7,837 nucleotides of DNA from Chitinophagaceae bacterium (lineage in GTDB: Bacteria; Bacteroidota; Bacteroidia; Chitinophagales; Chitinophagaceae), in the NCBI GenBank assembly GCA_025455665.1, contig JALOMC010000105.1, positions 1-7,837 on the forward strand. The letters run 5' to 3'. The notes beneath the pieces were generated by a model that did not search any database, had not been told where the DNA came from, and saw nothing but the letters and a program-made list of their open reading frames with translations. Below are positions 6,762-7,837 of this stretch, piece by piece. The translations under genes and the position numbers were made by a program. The number at the start of each line of letters is the position of its first letter. Position 1 is the stretch's first letter.

Positions 6762-7837
6762 CGCGGTAAGCGCAGCATTGCAAACTGTGCAGTGATCGGA
6801 CTGCTGTGGTCGTAAATCCACTGTAGCAAGTGCGGACCGTACTTTGCCAGCCAGGGCAGCACGTTTTCGGTGCGCTCCTGCAAGCCACCCGCCGGAAAAA
6901 GTAATTGATGCAGCGCTTCCAGCTGCTGGCCTGTATCCTTCAACTTGCGACGCTGTGCACGAAGTAGCTTTGTTTCCAGTTGGCGCAGTCCTTTTATGGC
7001 TTGTGTATGCAAAGCGGCTACATGCCCCTGCAGCGAAGCGTCTACCGCAGCAGCGGTCTGCAACCATCGTTCGTATGTGGCTTGTAGCTGTGCCGCCTCT
7101 TCATCGGGTTGCCAATTAGCAGGCAAGCCAGCTTTGGCCAATTCGTTTTGCAAGGTGAGCAGTGGCTGAAAAAGCTGCGCATCTGTCAAGGCTGTACGCT
7201 GCTGCAAATGCTGCATCCGATCATCCATCAGCGCCAGCGAATTGCGCAGCAATAATACAGGGAAGGGAACTCCGGCCTCAGCAAACACCTGCTTTAGCTC
7301 CAGCCAATAAGCCAGCTCGCCACCACCACCAATAAAGGCGATGTTGGGCAATATTGTTTCTTGAAACACGCCCCGTAGAATCACGTTGGCACTGAATAAT
7401 TCGGGCCGCTGTGCTGCCAATTGCAATAACTCATCTTCAGAAAAACGAAAGCCCAGCGCTGCTACTTCAAATCCATCGGCCGACCGCTCAATGCGTTCGC
7501 GGCGTCCCTCTTCGTCCAGGTAGAACAAATTGATTTCTCTGCCACGCACCTGTATTTTATAATGCGGTTCCAGCTGTGCAATGGTTTGCTCCACTGCCTT
7601 ATTCGAAAAACCTTCGACTAGTTCTTTTTGTACCACCGGCACAAACAGCTGCTTCAGTGCAGCGCTGTCCGGAATAACTACCAGTAACCCATACCCGGCA
7701 AAAAGCGCATGCACCAGCCGGAAGGTAGCTTCCTGAATAGTAGGTGCCGATGTGTAAGCCTCCAGCAACCCTCGTAGGTAGTCGGCATGCGGCAGGTGAC
7801 CAAATTGCCGGTTCAATTGGTCGGCCAGGGCACCAAG
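6758..7837 (-). CDS. bshC: Bacillithiol biosynthesis cysteine-adding enzyme BshC, N-terminus outside window
   Basis: BshC catalyses or supports the last step of bacillithiol synthesis, adding cysteine to glucosaminyl-malate in the cytoplasm. The frame is open to the right edge (the edge reads LGALADQLNRQF), so the TTG at 7816 is an internal leucine, not a start. 359 residues are visible of an expected roughly 520-540, so about 170 N-terminal residues are missing. Family-typical stretches, numbered from the edge residue: LLVVIPDSAALKQLF (about 51-65), REINLFYLDEEGRRERIE (about 100-117), RPELFSANVILRGVFQETI (about 144-162), IGGGGELAYWLELKQVF (about 169-185), FPVLLLRNS (about 192-200), a long charged helical region (about 205-315) that likely forms the coiled coil of known BshC, and the terminal LQERTENVLPWLAKYG (about 319-334). 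It ends TAG at 6760-6758, overlapping the convergent gene by four bases. bshA and bshB are not in the window. Confidence 0.96.
   Translation of the reverse strand, partial: LGALADQLNRQFGHLPHADYLRGLLEAYTSAPTIQEATFRLVHALFAGYGLLVVIPDSAALKQLFVPVVQKELVEGFSNKAVEQTIAQLEPHYKIQVRGREINLFYLDEEGRRERIERSADGFEVAALGFRFSEDELLQLAAQRPELFSANVILRGVFQETILPNIAFIGGGGELAYWLELKQVFAEAGVPFPVLLLRNSLALMDDRMQHLQQRTALTDAQLFQPLLTLQNELAKAGLPANWQPDEEAAQLQATYERWLQTAAAVDASLQGHVAALHTQAIKGLRQLETKLLRAQRRKLKDTGQQLEALHQLLFPAGGLQERTENVLPWLAKYGPHLLQWIYDHSSPITAQFAMLRLPR

Noticed and set aside
6945..7169. Plus-strand open frames (6844-7119 and 6945-7169) opposite bshC
   Set aside because: They are cysteine- and alanine-rich translations antisense to the helical region of BshC, with no family resemblance.

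Overview
The window looks like a chromosomal segment of a Bacteroidota bacterium, most likely near the Chitinophagaceae. This rests on protein style (a HAE-1 RND efflux operon ordered adaptor-pump-outer membrane factor, and a BshC of the Bacteroidota type), the absence of strong Shine-Dalgarno sequences before most starts, and a moderate GC content that I judge by eye to be about 50%. The assignment is inference from recalled family resemblance, not a search result. I see no mobile elements, CRISPR arrays, tRNAs, rRNAs or phage genes, so this reads as ordinary core or housekeeping territory.

Positions 1-5281, plus strand: a tripartite efflux operon. It begins inside the periplasmic adaptor gene (1-759, 5' end outside the window). 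A 77-base gap with a perfect 16-base palindrome follows, then a full-length 1040-residue inner-membrane RND pump (837-3959). The outer-membrane TolC-family channel (3959-5281) overlaps the pump stop by one base. A strong intrinsic terminator (5286-5311) closes the operon. Together the three proteins would form one proton-driven conduit from the inner membrane and periplasm to the outside. The substrate cannot be read from sequence.

Positions 5342-6761, plus strand: purE (5342-5860), the N5-carboxyaminoimidazole ribonucleotide mutase of purine synthesis, overlaps a gene for a probable exported protein of about 314 residues (5817-6761). That protein has a short signal peptide and a beta-strand-rich body, and it resembles Bacteroidota phytase-like or beta-propeller proteins of the DUF6929 type. 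The overlap suggests translational coupling even though the two functions look unrelated.

Positions 6758-7837, minus strand: the C-terminal two thirds of bshC, the cysteine-adding enzyme of bacillithiol synthesis, running off the right edge. It converges on the exported-protein gene, and the two stop codons interlock over four bases (6758-6761), leaving no room for a terminator between them.

I found no convincing evidence of a new biological system. The points most worth checking are the start and family of the exported protein, the purE overlap, the stop-codon interlock, the palindrome before the pump gene, and two start sites that a naive caller would get wrong (purE and bshC).
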